Positions 17,901 through 26,298 of a stretch of DNA of 61,828 nucleotides are shown in pieces. Source of the stretch: Clostridia bacterium (GTDB taxonomy: Bacteria; Bacillota_A; Clostridia; Oscillospirales; CAG-272). The translations under genes and the position numbers were made by a program. The notes under the pieces are model-generated. The model worked only from the letters and a program-made list of their open reading frames with translations, ran no database searches and was not told the origin of the DNA. Numbering within the stretch: position 1 is the first letter of the stretch; every line of letters starts with the position of its first letter. The DNA is taken from positions 1-61,828 of the forward strand of contig JAFTKI010000003.1 of NCBI GenBank assembly GCA_017453335.1, in the 5' to 3' direction.

Positions 17901-18551
17901 GGTGAACTTGAAGTCGTGAACGACAGAGCCGAGCACGTATTCGTTGTCGCTGAACTGGTGATAAACGTCGCCGCTGGGCTTGATGACGGAGGAGGTCAGC
18001 GTAATATTGCTGATGCGATCTGCGTTGAAGGTGTATCCCTCGGTATTGTACGAATAGCCTGCGGGTACGGCTGCCAAAACGACGTAATATTCCTCTGTCG
18101 TGGGAAGCTCGAAGGAAACCAAGCCGCTTTCATTGGTCGTGCCGGGATTGAGGATCACGGGACGTCCGTCCGATTTGGAAATGACGTTCACCGAAATGCC
18201 CGAGAGCTTCAATCCTCCGGCGGATTGAATGGAGACCGTATAGCTTTCGGTTTTTACGGCAGGCGGATCAGGGAGGTCTTCATCGGGGTTTGTGGTTGAA
18301 TCGTCAGGGGTGGACGTTGTGTCGTCATCGGGCGTGGACGTCGAATCATCACCTGAGGTGGACGTTCCATCGTCATCGGGAGTAGAGGACGTTGAATCAT
18401 CACCCGGGGTGGTTGCGTCGGGCGCCTTTTTGCTTTCCGTGGTGCCGTCGGAATCCTTGTTGCCTGAGCATCCGACCAGAACGGATGAGAAGGAAGCAAG
18501 GATCATCAGAAGCGCCAACAGCAGGGAAAGTCGTTTGATGCTTTGTTTCAT
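14967..18551 (-). CDS. Large lipoprotein with TlpA-like thioredoxin, beta-sandwich and EF-hand segments
   Basis: This 1194-residue protein has a signal peptide ending VLVGC (Cys 28), an acidic Thr/Ser/Pro/Asp linker (about 35-98) and a Cna-B-like domain (about 102-190). A TlpA/AhpC-type redoxin domain (about 205-345) carries CSWC at 245-248, followed by GYPTTVMIDRYG. Next are a beta-sandwich resembling a carbohydrate-binding module (about 384-515), an EF-hand-like calcium loop (NADGDGYLTYPE, 534-545), the DGYYHVG motif (about 552) and over 600 residues that I do not recognise. It should act outside the membrane as a thiol reductant or disulfide handler tied to the surface. GGAG precedes the start, and its promoter lies back to back with that of the protease-Opp operon. 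Confidence 0.85.
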   Translation of the reverse strand: MKQSIKRLSLLLALLMILASFSSVLVGCSGNKDSDGTTESKKAPDATTPGDDSTSSTPDDDGTSTSGDDSTSTPDDDTTSTPDDSTTNPDEDLPDPPAVKTESYTVSIQSAGGLKLSGISVNVISKSDGRPVILNPGTTNESGLVSFELPTTEEYYVVLAAVPAGYSYNTEGYTFNADRISNITLTSSVIKPSGDVYHQFSDNEYVLGSVVHDFKFTDSDGEEHILSEILEDKKAVMLNFWYTTCSWCVEEFPAIEQAYLEYYDDVEILALDTLGDANTDIASFKNTYGLSFPMGAFDENAYYAYGASGYPTTVMIDRYGVVCMINSGAILGDNAFQNLFSHFAADEYEQKLLTSAADLSPQEKPNVEMPTSEELNAALGTSDLVFYPEQLEELSEYSWPFIITEFDGQTCIKPSNSGKNYSYAFLHVDVPLEAGQAIVFEYYASSEYNADILSMRINGEDIYQISGNFGTGWGSCCTYVANRAGTYTLTFMFLKDTTTHEGEDAVFVKNLRIVSEDEIDVPTYIPRDAATDQNADGDGYLTYPELFFNELDGYYHVGSETGPILLANLLSPTLFNDGEYSINDYAILGQLYYDYLETVANRDDAQTYYAEAVSGGFRFYRIVNGEKQYLEMYWYSAISQVGFKYVDEASAKCVYAYNTEKDSWSATINNVVYYLGASREFNIVTASRMAPDFPLTLLDSEGIATATPSSDTAYYLGLNQITLGEYRYLNGEIKDLDTVLTEYLIDASNATVNGLCSVNEELKQLLMKVAELLGMDGSETSDLQWLQICRYYDAYATEQFSDPIKGLSFHSAFEAVENEPNLVYYDGRLIMPRGLFYKFVPTVSGVYHIVSQSDSSVDGWIFTENTTDFPYLTYEKLERTWEDYNNNSIYLYMEAGKAYYVNLAYSDYYQSGSFTFTIQNVGETFEVFRYCSNGFFTSSSEEVMDEYSLITGGLMKIVYDAEEDRFYQYYGDDTNNRNPKPIYADFTNLTPLFSHSIESMIAIGGFDFSKNADDEIVLNYISLYPDTYEEELQLYYGENYEQEFVDEVVAGVYHGLMVDYTKTDKDVTILEYIELYPSNYEDKLKTLWGDAYDQSYVDDVVAGIYHGNLTDYARGQVTAGVDYTEIMQAYLESEDMILNSEDAPEMNGCIAADMQLAMILQHLVDKYSFSGVTNAWSKLCCFWEQHGAGIPMTE

Positions 18552-18627
18552 GATTTTTTCTCCTTACGTGTAGATTTTACTCGAACAGCCACGCGAATCG
18601 TGTCGTTGACATAAAACATCATCATAC

Positions 18628-18656
18628 AGTATACCATAAAGCACCTTGGAATGCAA
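18628..18656 (-). promoter_or_regulatory. Promoter of the large lipoprotein operon
   Basis: On the minus strand, TTGCAT (18651-18656) and TATACT (18628-18633) are separated by 17 bp, with TGG just before the -10. It is back to back with the plus-strand promoter at 18704; the intervening 47 bp is almost pure A/T and may hold a shared control site. Confidence 0.65.
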
Positions 18657-18703
18657 GAGTAAAAAAAATATTTTACAAAAAAATATATATTTACAAAAAA
18701 TAC

Positions 18704-18732
18704 TTGAAATTTCTTGGAAGCTGTGGTACAAT
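18704..18732 (+). promoter_or_regulatory. Promoter of the surface protease-Opp operon
   Basis: TTGAAA (18704-18709) and TACAAT (18727-18732) are 17 bp apart, with TGG just before the -10. The 5' leader would be about 60 bases. No other convincing promoter or terminator is visible before 35798, so this may drive about 17 kb. Confidence 0.65.
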
Positions 18733-18801
18733 GTTTGCTGTATGCTGACATTCATATACATTCGCTTCAAAGCAACAAATAAACGAGAAAGGCGAACGAA
18801 A

Positions 18802-21800
18802 ATGACGAACAAAAGAACATGGATCAAGCTGGTAACGCTTTCGGTTTTGATCATAACGGTGTTGTCCTTGCTGTTGACCTCCTGCTCTCAGGTGGGGGAT
18901 GCGGCAGTGGCGGTTCCCGCGGATTCCGAAGGCTCCGGCATACGCGAATTTGAAGGAGAGATTGACACGGGGCGTGATCAATACTTCGATTCTTCGGTCG
19001 TGCAAAAGCTTCCTGCAGGCGTTGCGGATAACGATATTATTTCGGTTATCATCCGCACCGATGAGGTGGCCCTGATGGACGTTTATGAGGGTTTGGAAAC
19101 CGATCTTTCCTTTAAGGATTACGTGTATTCCGCCGAGGCAGAGGAATTCAAATCTGAGATTATTGATATAAAGGAAGAGATATTGTCGGATCTTGACGAG
19201 CAGGGCATTTCCTATCTCCTCGGTTCAGATTATTCCGTGGTTCTCAGCGGTTTTGAAATCAACGTAACCGCGAAGGACTTCAATACACTCTGCGATACTT
19301 TGGGCGATCGTGCGACCGCGATCGTCGGCGAGGTGTACGAGACCTGTGAGACTCAGCTCGTTGAAAACGACGTCAACTTCTATGAGGGCACGGGTATTTT
19401 CGACAGCTCCGATTTTGCGTATGACGGAACAGGCGTAGTCATCGCCGTTCTCGATACAGGCTTGGATTATTACCACAGTGCGTTTTCCATCACAAACTTC
19501 ACGGCAGATCCCGCAAAGCTCGGCTTGACCTTTGAGGAGGTCAGCGCGCTTGTCGGGGATACCGTGGCCGCAGAGCTGCAGAGCGGCTTGACGGCATCCG
19601 ACGTTTTTGTCAGCCAGAAGGTGCCCTTTGCGTTTGACTACGCAGACGGTGACTCCGAGGTCTATCCGATCCAGAGCGATCACGGAACGCACGTCTCGGG
19701 CGTTATCGCGGGTAAGGACGATACCATCACGGGTGTTGCTCCCAACGCACAGCTCGTCGAGATGAAGATCTTCTCGGATGTCGACCAGAGTGCGCGTACC
19801 TCATGGATCCTCAACGCACTTGAGGATTGCGTGGTGCTGGGCGTGGACGTGATCAACATGTCCATCGGTACGGCATGCGGCTTCAGCCGTGAAACCGATA
19901 AGGAGGCAATCTCGGGCGTTTACGATAAGATCCGCGAGTCGGGCATCAGCCTCGTCGTTGCGGCGTCCAACAGCTTCAACTCGACCTACGGCTCCGAGAA
20001 GAACGGTAACCTTGGCTTGACCTCGAACCCCGACAGTGCAACGGTCGGTTCGCCTTCTACTTATGACGGAGCACTCTCCGTGGCATCCATCAGCGGAGAG
20101 AAGACACCCTACATCCTTTACAACGATACGATCATTTACTTCACCGAGTCCACCGACCGCTTCGCGGAGGAAAAGGATTTTGTGGAGGAGCTTCTCGAGG
20201 AGGGACAGGATAGCCTCGAGATCGAGTACGTCAGAATTCCCGGTGCAGGCCGAAAGGCGGACTACACGGGCATTGACGTTACGGGCAAGATTGCTCTTGT
20301 GCGCCGTGGCTCTACAACCTTTGAGGAAAAAGCAACCGCTGCAAAGCAGATGGGGGCTGCCGGCTTGATCATTTACAACAACGTCGCGGGCGAGATCAAG
20401 ATGAACGTCGGCGTTGCCGATATTCCCGTTTGCTCGGTTCGTCAGGACGACGGCGAGCTTTTGGCGGAAAGTGCATCGGGGACCATCAAAATCAGCCGTA
20501 CGCAAACCTCCGGTCCCTTCATGTCCGACTTCTCCTCGTGGGGGCCGACGCCCGATCTTGGCATCAAGCCCGAGATCACGGCGCATGGCGGTAATATTCT
20601 CTCTGCGGTACCGGGGCAGGATTACGAGCGCCAGTCGGGTACCTCCATGGCGTCTCCCAACATGGCGGGCGTTGTGGCGCTTCTGCGTCAGTACCTGATC
20701 GAGACCGATCCCGCGTTGGCAGAGAATAAGGTTGAATTGACCAAGCGCGTCAATCAGCTGATGATGTCCACCGCAGATATCATTTATAACACCAACGGAC
20801 TTCCGTACGCTGTCAGAAAGCAGGGTGCGGGTCTTGCAAACCTGACAAGCTCCGCAGCGACAACCGCATACATCCAGACCTACGACCGCGTAACGCAGGA
20901 GATCATGGATAAGACCAAGATCGAGCTTGGCGATGACCCCGACAAGACGGGTGTATACACGCTGAAATTCTCCATTGTCAACTTTGGATCCGTGGATCTG
21001 ACCTATGATCTTTCCGCGTACGTTATGACCGAGGGTGTCAGCGATACGCTGACCACCGAGGGAAAGACTACCGTTACCGAGCAAGGATATCTTCTGGAGG
21101 GCGCGACCGTTGCGATCACCTCCTCGAGCAACAGCACGGTCAGCGGCACGAACGTTACGGTTGCGGCAGGGCAGACTGCCGACCTGACCGTTACCATCAC
21201 CCTGAGCGATGCAGATAAGAAGTATCTCGACGAATCCTTCGCAAACGGTATGTATGTCGAGGGCTTCGTCAAGCTGACCGCCGTCAGCGGTACGGAAATC
21301 GATCTGAATGCACCTTACCTGGCATTCTACGGCGACTGGACTGTCGCTCCGATCCTTGACCTTGATTACTACGCGACCAATGCGGACGAGCTTGACGATT
21401 CGATCGATCTGTTGGATAAGACCCTCCCCGATGCGTACGCATCCCGTCCCATCGGCGGACTTTCCAGCGATTACGTCAGCTATCTCGGCTCCTTCTACTT
21501 CCAGCAGGATCCCGCGTCCACCAACAAGATCGCGGCGGACAGAAAATATAACTCGCTCTCCAATCAGGCGGACTCGATCAACTCCTTGCGCTTTGTCTGG
21601 GCAGGAATGCTGAGAAATGCCGATTATATCACGATCACCGTGGTGGAGGATGCAACGGGCGAGGTGATCTTTGAAACCGTCGATCAGGATGTCCGTAAGG
21701 CATACGGAGATGGCGGAAGCATCTATCCCGCAAACGTGGACGTTGAATTTTCCGCAATTGACAACAATCTGAAAAACAACACCGCCTATACCGTTACCAT

Positions 21801-24800
21801 GAAGGCGTATCTCGATTACGGTGACGGCGGCGTGGAAAGCAACCTGAATAACGTCTTTGAGTTTCCGATTGTAACCGACTTCTCGGCTCCCGCCGTTACG
21901 GATTGCGAATTTTACACGGAATACGATAAGGCAGAGAAGGAGACCAGATATTTCGCAAAGATCGCCGTATACGATAACCACTATGCAATGGGTATGCAGG
22001 TCGGTTACGTCGGCATCGCGGAGGACGGAAGCGGGTACATGCTCAATGCGTTCGATTCCTACATGGTTCCCGTATATTCTTCCTTCAATGATACCACCTA
22101 CGTGGTATACGAGCTGACCGACCACATCAACGAGATCAAGTCCAAGGCTATTATTCCCGGACATGAGAATACCATTACCGTGGCTTGCTACGACTATGCA
22201 CTCAACCAGGCGACCTACGAGATCCCGCTCCCCGATAACTTCGATGACGTTTGGTTCGTCGAGGAGGAGATCACGCTGAGTCCCAACGAGGTCTACACGG
22301 TAGAGCTTGCCTCCAATCCTTCCACCGAATGGGGCATCCTTCTCGATCTGAGCGTTACCAAACCGAACGGCGTTGAGGTTGCACGCGTGGTCAACAACAA
22401 AATTCTGGCTGTTGAGTCGGGCGAGTGCCGCGTTCGCTTCAAGGATCCCGTAACGGGTGTGCTCAAGGCGATCAAGGTTACCGTGTTGTCTCCCGAGGAC
22501 GAAGGCTATCGCGTGATCGATAAGCCCGTGGTGGATGAATTCCGTTTGACCGGATACCGCACGGATAAGGCATTCTACTATCTCTCCAGCGATGAGCGTG
22601 AGCTCGGTGTGACGGGTGACGAGATCAAATTCGGCTCGGATTACTATTCCTTGTCTATGTTCCCGTCGGAGTCGGTAACGCTTCGCTACATGTTTGATCC
22701 TTATTTCCCGGATATCACCGACATCGTTTTTGCTTCCAGTAACGAGAACATCGTTAAAGTGGACGAAAACGGTAAGATCACTGCCGTCAGTGAGGGCTAT
22801 GCATCGGTGTCGGTGCGTGTGATGATGAACGGGAAGCAAACCTTCTATTCCAAGAACATCAGTATTGAGATCAAGGATCCCTTTATCACCACGGGATCGT
22901 CCTTGACGCATTACTTCGGCGCAGGTGACGGAAACAACGGCGTTGTAAACTTCCCGTACGTTGAAAGAAAGCTGGAGGACGGTACCACGGTATACGAGCC
23001 CGAGCTTGCAATCACCGAGATCGGACAGTTCGCATTCTCGAACTTTGACTATATCGACAAGGGTCCCGATGATATCATCAACGATGAGAATCCCGAAAAT
23101 ACCAAGATCTGGTTCATCGGCGACGATACGATCAAGGAAGTGATCATTCCCGAGGGGGTCAAGACCATCGGCCCGTACGCCTTTGCAAACCTGACCGCTC
23201 TGACACGCGTCGTTCTGCCGTCTACGCTCGAGCGTATCGATTACGGTGCGTTCTATGGCTGTAGCGCTCTTACCAATATTTCGACACGCGATGAAAACGG
23301 CAATATTGTCGAAGGACTGATCAACGCCAAGTTCATCAACCGCGCGGCGTTTACAGGAACGGCGCTTGGCGGCGAGATCACGTTCGGTCGCGCCGTTGCG
23401 ATCGCGGACGAAGCGTTTGCAGGGAACAGTAACATTACAGAGCTGATCCTTTCCGATGCAACGCAGTCCATCGGCGCATATGCGTTTGCAGGAAACACCT
23501 CTCTGCGCGAAATTGAGATCCGCGCGGATAAGCTCAAGCTCGGTCAGTACGTGTTTGCTGAGTGCGAGAACCTGAAATCCATTTCCGTAAACGCTGCCGT
23601 TATTCCGACGGGTGCGTTTGACGGATGTGAAAGTCTGGAGCGCATTACGCTGGGCAAGGACGTTGCCGTAATCGGCGAGTTTGCCTTCCGTGATACGGTC
23701 ATCGAAGGCTTTACCGTTGCGGAAGGGAATACGGTTCTGCAGGCACAAAGCGAGCAACCGTACATTTTGAGCGCGGACGGAACGAAGCTGCTTCTGGTGG
23801 CTCCCGCCGTCAGCGGTGCATTCTCCATTGATTCGGCAAGCCTTACGACCGTTGCATACGGCGCGTTCTCGGGTAACAGCCGCATTACCTCTGTCAATCT
23901 GCCTTCCGTAACCGTTCTGGAAAATTATGCGTTTGCGGATTGTGCAAATCTGAGCAGTGTGACGCTTGGCGCGTTGACGCAGATCGGCGATTACGCCTTC
24001 TACGGTACGGCGATCACCGCTCTTCCGTCCCTTGACGCGTTGACTTACATTGGCAAGTATGCCTTTGCAATGAGCAAGGTAGAGGAGGTCGTGATTCCCG
24101 ACGGTATGACCGTTGGAGACGGTGCGTTCAGGGAATGCAAATACTTGAATCGCGTTGTCATCGGCGATGACGTTACGATCGGAAACGATGCGTTCCGTCT
24201 GGATCGCGAGACCAACTTCTTTGCAGGCTCCGCAACTCAGCCGCCTCCTTTCTACGAGCTGGCTGACGGAACCAGAATCTACTATTACGTTTATACCTCC
24301 GAGCTCCATTATCTGGAGATCGGTGATCGCGTGGTGCTTGGCAACGGTGCGTTCTACGGCGCGGCGGAATTGCGCGAGGTCACATTGGGGGAGGGAGCCG
24401 TGATCGGTGACGAAGCGTTCTATAACGCGTGCCTGCTCAGTGACATCGATCTTTCCAAGGTCGTTTCCATCGGCAGAAGCGCCTTCTCGGGCGACGTTCT
24501 GTACGATTTCGCGGATAGCAGCTATACGACCCCCGCTTTGGATGCCGAGGGCTACTACGTTTACCGCTTCTTCGCGCCCGTGCTGAAGCAGATCGATCTG
24601 TCTGCACTGACGACGATGGGAGAGGATGCGTTTGCGTACTGTAAGGATCTCGAGAGCGTAACGCTTGGGGAGAGCTTGCAGGTCATTCCCGCGCGCGCAT
24701 TCAATACTTGCGAGGCATTGGTCAATATTGATCTTTCCAAGGTGGCTCGCATTGAGGAAAATGCGTTCTGCGAAACCGCCTTGACAGAGGTCGATTTGTC

Positions 24801-26298
24801 GGGGGCCGATTACGTCGGCAAGTACGCATTCGTTACCAACGAGGCACTGGTGAAGGTGACCTTCGGTAGCGGAGACGAGATCGTGCTGGACGAGGGGGCG
24901 TTCGCCTACTGCTCAGTGCTGGCAATCGCGGAAAACATGCAGAACGTCACGAACATTGGCGACTATGCGTTCGCGAATACCGCATTGACCTCTGCGGATC
25001 TGACGTCGGCTGTATCCATCGGTGCGTTTGCGTTCTTGAAGAACGAGGTGACCGATTTCGACGTAACGATCGGTTCCGCCCTTGCGGATATCGGCGATAA
25101 TCCGTTTGCAAATTGCAGACTGGATGCATTTACCACTACGGTCAGTGAAACCATTAACGACCGTGTGTACACGAACATTCTTTCTACCTTTACCGTAACC
25201 GATACGGTGCGCGTCATTGACGGCTCACTTTACCGTGTCGTTCCGAACGGACTGGAAATGATCGCGTTTGCGGGGGATGCCGACACGGTCAACGTCGCTC
25301 CCGAAACGGTCAGAATTTCGTCTATGGCATTTGCGGGCGCAGCTGTCAAAAACGTGGTTCTGCCTTATACGCTGGCATCCATCGGACACAAAGCGTTCTA
25401 CGGCTGTGATTCCTTGGCAATGGTCAGCTTCAGCAGCTACGCGGCTCCGATTCTTGAGGAGGAGTACGATCCCGCGTATTACATGACGGGCATGAACCTG
25501 CCTGCAACGGGAGATTATTCCTTTGCGATGGTAGGCGGCGACGTGACCTATCCCGGACTGGAGATCGTTCCGTACTTCATGTGGAATGTTTCCGATATGC
25601 CTACCAATATCTACTATGGTGCAAACTTTGTGGATTATATCGGTCACGTTGATGCTCCCATCATGATGGTGCGTCCCGTGAACGGACAGAATTACGATTC
25701 GTTTATCTTTGCGCAGTATTTCAACGTCGTGCTCGACGGTGCGTCTGCGGCTGATGACGTAACGCTGGCGGCAATTGCGGCGATCAACCGCTTGCCTGTG
25801 TCCATTACCTTGAGTGACGAGGCATTGGTTATCGCGGCACGTCAGGCATACGATCGCATCGCAACGACCGAACAGCGTGCATTGGTAGCCTCTCTTACAA
25901 CGCTGGAGAATGCAGAGCATATGATCGAGGACTTGAAGTATCTTGCAGGTGGCGGCACAACGCCCGAGCAACCCGGTGGAGACGATACGCCGGGTGAGGG
26001 CGATACCCCCGGCGACGATACGCCCGGTGAAGGGGATACCCCAGGCGGAGACGATACTCCTGGTGGAGACGATACGCCAGGCGGAGACGATGGCGCAGAT
26101 GACGGAGATGACAACGGCACGACCGACGATCAGCCGAAGGATCCTGCTCCTACCACCGAAACGCCCGCAAGCAAGCCTGCTGCATGGGTATACGTTGTGA
26201 TCATCCTGGCTTCCGTTCTGGGAAGTGCGGGTATCACGGTTGGTGTCTTGATGATCATCTGCTCCAAAGAGAAGACTGCGGAGGATAAGAAGAAATGA
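18802..26298 (+). CDS. Giant surface subtilase with PA insert and BspA-type leucine-rich repeats
   Basis: This 2498-residue exported serine protease is of the S8 (C5a peptidase-like) type. The signal peptide ends LLLTSC (Cys 28). The triad is Asp218 (VIAVLDTGLD), His294 (SDHGTHVSG) and Ser615 (SGTSMASPNMAG), with a protease-associated insert at about 488-540. Fibronectin/Fn3-like and Ig-like segments span about 680-1390. About 20 BspA/Treponema-type leucine-rich repeats follow (about 1395-2250, motifs such as IGPYAFANLTALTRVVLPS). A Gly/Asp/Thr/Pro stalk (2392-2430), a helix (about 2461-2488) and a basic tail end the protein. ATG 18802 has a GAGAAAGG site; the frame is open further upstream to 18646, across the promoter. 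It overlaps the next gene by 4 bp and leads an Opp operon, suggesting that it feeds peptides to the importer. Confidence 0.92.
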   Translation: MTNKRTWIKLVTLSVLIITVLSLLLTSCSQVGDAAVAVPADSEGSGIREFEGEIDTGRDQYFDSSVVQKLPAGVADNDIISVIIRTDEVALMDVYEGLETDLSFKDYVYSAEAEEFKSEIIDIKEEILSDLDEQGISYLLGSDYSVVLSGFEINVTAKDFNTLCDTLGDRATAIVGEVYETCETQLVENDVNFYEGTGIFDSSDFAYDGTGVVIAVLDTGLDYYHSAFSITNFTADPAKLGLTFEEVSALVGDTVAAELQSGLTASDVFVSQKVPFAFDYADGDSEVYPIQSDHGTHVSGVIAGKDDTITGVAPNAQLVEMKIFSDVDQSARTSWILNALEDCVVLGVDVINMSIGTACGFSRETDKEAISGVYDKIRESGISLVVAASNSFNSTYGSEKNGNLGLTSNPDSATVGSPSTYDGALSVASISGEKTPYILYNDTIIYFTESTDRFAEEKDFVEELLEEGQDSLEIEYVRIPGAGRKADYTGIDVTGKIALVRRGSTTFEEKATAAKQMGAAGLIIYNNVAGEIKMNVGVADIPVCSVRQDDGELLAESASGTIKISRTQTSGPFMSDFSSWGPTPDLGIKPEITAHGGNILSAVPGQDYERQSGTSMASPNMAGVVALLRQYLIETDPALAENKVELTKRVNQLMMSTADIIYNTNGLPYAVRKQGAGLANLTSSAATTAYIQTYDRVTQEIMDKTKIELGDDPDKTGVYTLKFSIVNFGSVDLTYDLSAYVMTEGVSDTLTTEGKTTVTEQGYLLEGATVAITSSSNSTVSGTNVTVAAGQTADLTVTITLSDADKKYLDESFANGMYVEGFVKLTAVSGTEIDLNAPYLAFYGDWTVAPILDLDYYATNADELDDSIDLLDKTLPDAYASRPIGGLSSDYVSYLGSFYFQQDPASTNKIAADRKYNSLSNQADSINSLRFVWAGMLRNADYITITVVEDATGEVIFETVDQDVRKAYGDGGSIYPANVDVEFSAIDNNLKNNTAYTVTMKAYLDYGDGGVESNLNNVFEFPIVTDFSAPAVTDCEFYTEYDKAEKETRYFAKIAVYDNHYAMGMQVGYVGIAEDGSGYMLNAFDSYMVPVYSSFNDTTYVVYELTDHINEIKSKAIIPGHENTITVACYDYALNQATYEIPLPDNFDDVWFVEEEITLSPNEVYTVELASNPSTEWGILLDLSVTKPNGVEVARVVNNKILAVESGECRVRFKDPVTGVLKAIKVTVLSPEDEGYRVIDKPVVDEFRLTGYRTDKAFYYLSSDERELGVTGDEIKFGSDYYSLSMFPSESVTLRYMFDPYFPDITDIVFASSNENIVKVDENGKITAVSEGYASVSVRVMMNGKQTFYSKNISIEIKDPFITTGSSLTHYFGAGDGNNGVVNFPYVERKLEDGTTVYEPELAITEIGQFAFSNFDYIDKGPDDIINDENPENTKIWFIGDDTIKEVIIPEGVKTIGPYAFANLTALTRVVLPSTLERIDYGAFYGCSALTNISTRDENGNIVEGLINAKFINRAAFTGTALGGEITFGRAVAIADEAFAGNSNITELILSDATQSIGAYAFAGNTSLREIEIRADKLKLGQYVFAECENLKSISVNAAVIPTGAFDGCESLERITLGKDVAVIGEFAFRDTVIEGFTVAEGNTVLQAQSEQPYILSADGTKLLLVAPAVSGAFSIDSASLTTVAYGAFSGNSRITSVNLPSVTVLENYAFADCANLSSVTLGALTQIGDYAFYGTAITALPSLDALTYIGKYAFAMSKVEEVVIPDGMTVGDGAFRECKYLNRVVIGDDVTIGNDAFRLDRETNFFAGSATQPPPFYELADGTRIYYYVYTSELHYLEIGDRVVLGNGAFYGAAELREVTLGEGAVIGDEAFYNACLLSDIDLSKVVSIGRSAFSGDVLYDFADSSYTTPALDAEGYYVYRFFAPVLKQIDLSALTTMGEDAFAYCKDLESVTLGESLQVIPARAFNTCEALVNIDLSKVARIEENAFCETALTEVDLSGADYVGKYAFVTNEALVKVTFGSGDEIVLDEGAFAYCSVLAIAENMQNVTNIGDYAFANTALTSADLTSAVSIGAFAFLKNEVTDFDVTIGSALADIGDNPFANCRLDAFTTTVSETINDRVYTNILSTFTVTDTVRVIDGSLYRVVPNGLEMIAFAGDADTVNVAPETVRISSMAFAGAAVKNVVLPYTLASIGHKAFYGCDSLAMVSFSSYAAPILEEEYDPAYYMTGMNLPATGDYSFAMVGGDVTYPGLEIVPYFMWNVSDMPTNIYYGANFVDYIGHVDAPIMMVRPVNGQNYDSFIFAQYFNVVLDGASAADDVTLAAIAAINRLPVSITLSDEALVIAARQAYDRIATTEQRALVASLTTLENAEHMIEDLKYLAGGGTTPEQPGGDDTPGEGDTPGDDTPGEGDTPGGDDTPGGDDTPGGDDGADDGDDNGTTDDQPKDPAPTTETPASKPAAWVYVVIILASVLGSAGITVGVLMIICSKEKTAEDKKK
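25975..26091 (+). repeat. Low-complexity repeats encoding the Gly/Asp/Thr/Pro stalk
   Basis: Irregular 15-18 bp units based on GGAGACGATACGCC encode runs of GGDDTP and GEGDTP. They form the linker between the last leucine-rich repeats and the C-terminal membrane helix. Similar units lie side by side, so the stalk length may vary between strains. Confidence 0.8.

Noticed and set aside
19801..24309. A 1502-codon open frame on the minus strand
   Set aside because: It lies wholly antisense to the protease-LRR gene, has no ribosome site, and its product shows no domain. It follows from the codon bias of the sense gene.
18802..26298. Sortase-anchored wall protein
   Set aside because: The C-terminus has a stalk, helix and basic tail, but no LPXTG-type motif.
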